Source: Liolophura sinensis
Taxonomy: Eukaryota; Mollusca; Polyplacophora; Chitonida; Chitonidae
Direction: 5' to 3'
NCBI RefSeq assembly: GCF_032854445.1
Contig: NC_088297.1
Coordinates: 8,917,375-8,981,374 of the forward strand
DNA length: 64,000 nt
A program made the position numbers and the translations under genes. This document shows, in pieces, positions 60,954 to 64,000 of the stretch. The notes under the pieces were generated by a model that searched no databases, was not told the origin of the DNA, and was given only the letters and a program-made list of their open reading frames with translations. Positions within the stretch are counted from its first letter, which is position 1. Each line of letters starts with the position of its first letter.

Positions 60954-61199
60954 CAGGGTGCGCACAGTCCTTGAAACTCCTTGAAAGTGCCTGAAATACA
61001 ATTTCATTTTCAAGTACTTGAAAGTTCTTAAAAAAGACAAGTACTCCTGGAAACTCTTAGTTTGTCCCGAACTTAAATGTTGTCCGCTGACTGCCGAGTC
61101 TGTATATCGGGAGCTCGCTGACAATTCTGCCATTATCAGGGCTTCTGCTGGCACCCGCCATTGTTGCAAATTTAGAACAATTTTTGGAAACTGTGATAG

Positions 61200-61363
61200 G
61201 CGGCCTCCGTGGCTCAGTTGGTTAGTGCACTAGCGCAGGAACCTGCCGATGGTCGTGGGTTTCTGCCGGGCTCTGCCTGTTTTTCTCCCACCATAATGCT
61301 GGCTGTCCTTGTATAAGTGAAATATTCTTGAGTAGGACGTAAAACACCAATCAAATAAATAAA
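61200..61363 (+). mobile_element. SINE-A with internal deletion, nested
   Basis: It has a full tRNA-like start (gcctccgtggctcagttggt), then a jump from box A to the cctgccgatggtcgtgggtt region, then the normal 3' end. The flanks gaaactgtgata and gaaatggcaata may be a decayed target duplication. Confidence 0.8.
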
Positions 61364-62351
61364 TGAAATGGCAATAAAATTTGAAAAAATGCAAATGTTT
61401 TTGGCGATAAATTTATTTACTTAAGAGAAAATACAAACGTTATTCAAAATCTACCATGAGAGTTTTCTGGGGCTTTTAGCAGATTTTCACAATTTTTCTA
61501 ATGAAAATAATCCACTTACTCTCATTTCAAACGGCCTCATCTCGGTGAAACAACAACAACACAGTTGTATTGCGATTACTTGACAGAAATCTACAAAAGG
61601 GGTTCAGCATTGCTGCTAGTTGACTTACATTAAGTAACACTTGAAATCATTTTTGTTAAATAACAAATGAGAATCATGGCATTTTGGGGGCATGCATTTC
61701 ATCGCCAATTGTAAAGAAAAGAAAAAAAAGTTATCATGTTTGAGTTACACCTGTAAATGAAGTTACCTCCCATGAAAATTTTAAACTTTTCCACTTAATA
61801 AACTAATTTTTTTGGGATTCGAAGTAAATCAGATGTTTCAGAATATGTGTCGTTACATAAATGTGCATGCCGTCTGGTTTCTCCTGTCGGACTGTTACTC
61901 CAATGTACTGATCATAATATAGCATTTAAATGAACTGCATTTACAAATTAATTTCATATCAGATTTTTCTGATAGAGGAAATTACATATTACTAGGATCC
62001 TACAGATAGGCTGAGAAAAAGATTTACTTTTTTTTTCAAGAAGCAAAAACATACTGCCAACCATTGGTCCATTATTTTGAGGGCAATTGTTCTAAATGTA
62101 ACGTTTGATAAACTCCATATATAGCTGGAAGAGACCAAACTGATTCTAGCGGCTACACCAAGGCAGGTAAAGACGAATTACAGAAGGAGCCCTACAAGAG
62201 TCATGGCCACTAAGGAAGTATGGCTAAAGCAAGCGCACTGTTCAGTATTTTGATATACATGCAAGCAAATTAAAGCATCTGTAATTCAGACTTAAAATAT
62301 AGTCTATAATTTGCACCATGGTATGTTTAAACTAGCCTTGAAAATGACAAA

Positions 62352-62507
62352 CGGCCGTAAGTGGGAAGGTCTGTCAGCAACCTGCGGATGGTCGTGGGTT
62401 TCCCCCGGGCTGTGCCCGGTTTCCACCCACCATAATGCTGGCCGCCGTCGTATAAGTGAAATATTCTTGAGTACGGCGTAAAACACCAATCAAATAAATA
62501 AATAAAT
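62352..62507 (+). mobile_element. SINE-A, 5'-truncated, nested, perfect target duplication
   Basis: It begins at cggccgtaagtgggaaggtc and ends with an AAAT tail. An 11-bp duplication, aaaatgacaaa, lies at 62341-62351 and 62508-62518. Confidence 0.9.
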
Positions 62508-62594
62508 AAAATGACAAAAAACTGCTTAAGTATGAACCCTTTAAAAGAATGCTAAGATATGGAGTTAGGTTCACCATACAGACAACTGAGAACT

Positions 62595-62970
62595 ATGCGT
62601 AAAAATACTTTCATTTATTTCTTCAGAATTTTTTAGGAGTGTTGAAAAAAGGCATTCCAACATTTGAATACTATGGTGGGCTTTATGAGCCATACCGGCC
62701 CTATCTAGGAACTCTGACCTCACATAACGTTTTTTTTCCTGATGTTATGGAATTTTCGAGAACATGATTTCAGTAATCTGAGTTATTCCAACATTCAGTG
62801 TTGTGATTTTAGTTGGATAAACTTTCTGTGATGTCAAAGTTCCTGAACTCTGACAGTATGATAGTGCTCTGATAGGTCCATAAAGCCCACCTTAGAATTC
62901 AAATGTTTGTACGCCTTTAACTCTTCTCACAAAAAATCTAGAAAAAAAAATGAATGTATATTTATGCATA
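62595..62970. mobile_element. Long-inverted-repeat element (MITE family 1)
   Basis: The left end tatgcgtaaaaatactttca is mirrored by aatgtatatttatgcata on the right. The internal arms have tatggtgggctttatgagcc against ccataaagcccaccttagaa. Confidence 0.75.
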
Positions 62971-63302
62971 ATTTTAAGTGATCTATTTAGTGACACCTGC
63001 TTTGATTTTTAGGGGTCCTTTCCTTTAAATACATGCAAGTGAATCGGGAATATCCTAATGAATAGATGTATATGTTCTGATGTGAACAACAGTAAGTATT
63101 TCATGTCTACTTTGTTGAAGTTAACACTTCACCGTTTAGGTGATTGATTGTTTACACATAGAACTACAGTAAGATGTCATATTTCCTCTGCGTGTGTGTA
63201 TACAGTATATTTGTATTGAGTCAAAAGACAAACAGATATGTTGAAAATAAATTCAAATTATTTACATGAAGTTTAAAGTTGAAGAATTAAATACCTGTGC
63301 AC

Positions 63303-63418
63303 AGACTTCATAAGAGGTCATAGGTCATAGAGGAAAAGAATCTCAGTCAGCATTGTTCAAAGACTTCATAAGAGGTCATAGGTCATAGGGGAAAAGAATC
63401 TCAGTCACCATTGTTCAC
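63303..63418. repeat. 58-bp direct duplication
   Basis: Two copies of acttcataagaggtcatagg through gaatctcagtcagcattgtt with three or four differences. Confidence 0.88.
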
Positions 63419-63654
63419 AACCTAAAATGTTAATGTAAGTCTAAGTGAGTGTATTAGCTTGAGGTGAAAGGCTTTCACTTCACTGATTAGTTGCCTCTTT
63501 TTATAATCAATTTATTTATGTGAGTATCCTTTGACAACTGTCAAAGTTCTATAGACATTGGGATATGTATTCTTTTAATTGCATTGATATCTGTTCAGTG
63601 GTTTCTTGTTAGCAGTATGATTCAATTTCTGAAAGTTAGCTTACAGGAGTTACA

Positions 63655-64000
63655 TACATGCATGCACCTGTTGCCTTTGTACCTGCATACATGTATGTAC
63701 CTGTTGCCTTTGTACCTGCATACATGTATGTACCTGTCGCCTTTGTACCTGCATACATGTATGTACCTGTCGCCTTTGTACCTGCATACATGTATGTACC
63801 TGTCGCCTTTGTACCTGCATACATGTATGTACCTGTCGCCTTTGTACCTGCATACATGTATGTACCTGTCGCCTTTGTACCTGCATACATGTATGTACCT
63901 GTCGCCTTTGTACCTGCATACATGTATGTACCTGTCGCCTTTGTACCTGCATACATGTATGTACCTGTCGCCTTTGTACCTGCATACATGTATGTACCTG
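63655..64000. repeat. 33-bp minisatellite running off the right edge
   Basis: More than ten copies of cctgcatacatgtatgtacc followed by tgtcgcctttgta. The first copies have tgttgcc instead of tgtcgcc. The core atacatgtat is palindromic. Frames of 111-117 codons on the minus strand come from the period being a multiple of three. Confidence 0.93.

Larger units (their letters stand above)
60954..62540. mobile_element. Non-autonomous DNA transposon, copy 2, with nested SINEs
   Basis: It matches 50365-51855 through most of its length. The left end is cagggtgcgcacag; the right end is shortened, ending gaaccct. Two SINE-A copies are inserted inside it (61200-61363 and 62352-62507), which dates the transposon as older than both SINEs. 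Confidence 0.8.

Noticed and set aside
63636-63989. Two overlapping minus-strand frames of 111-117 codons with an 11-residue repeat
   Set aside because: Same effect from a 33-bp minisatellite; no splice or start context.

Overview
The window is eukaryotic. It is AT-rich with long introns, GT/AG splice signals, tRNA-derived SINEs with 3' (AAAT)n tails, foldback elements and minisatellites. The two SINE families resemble those I know from molluscs and related lophotrochozoans, so a mollusc or brachiopod is the best guess; the species cannot be named from the sequence alone. All convincing coding sequence lies on the + strand and belongs to one gene family.

The window holds three tandem units built on one plan: a short constant exon 1, a constant exon 2, then one or more terminal exons, each with its own stop codon. 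Unit 1 enters from the left. Its exon 2 is at 1768-2394, and seven intact terminal exons follow at 8337, 11332, 14158, 17639, 22700, 26460 and 32042, plus a truncated copy at 34911. Unit 2 has exon 1 at 39273-39417, exon 2 at 41416-42090, and terminal exons at 45242 and 51978. Unit 3 has exon 1 at 56883-57027 and exon 2 at 59317-59940; its terminal exons would lie beyond the right edge.

Every junction is phase 1: both exon 1 copies end one base into a codon, all three exons 2 start and end that way, and all nine terminal exons have an acceptor that restores the frame. Any constant part can therefore be joined to any terminal exon. The constant exon 2 encodes a probably disordered nuclear-type segment with a SUMO consensus and basic patches. 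Each terminal exon encodes a variable leader and one ~95-residue domain that resembles the N-terminal, DNA-binding-like part of Crypton-derived proteins (DUF3504 type, as in ZMYM2/QRICH1/WOC); no recombinase catalytic domain follows. The layout recalls Drosophila lola and mod(mdg4), where a common N-terminus is spliced to alternative DNA-binding ends. I read it as a combinatorial family of nuclear regulators, and I do not recognise it as a described locus.

The rest is introns and spacers filled with repeats: about 17 copies of SINE family A (seven with visible target-site duplications), SINE family B, several long-inverted-repeat elements, a ~1.5 kb non-autonomous DNA transposon present twice, and tandem arrays of 31, 52, 39, 76, 46, 23 and 33 bp. 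An inverted pair of ~0.8-1 kb segments (about 6.1-7.1 kb and 32.9-33.7 kb) brackets the unit 1 terminal exons.
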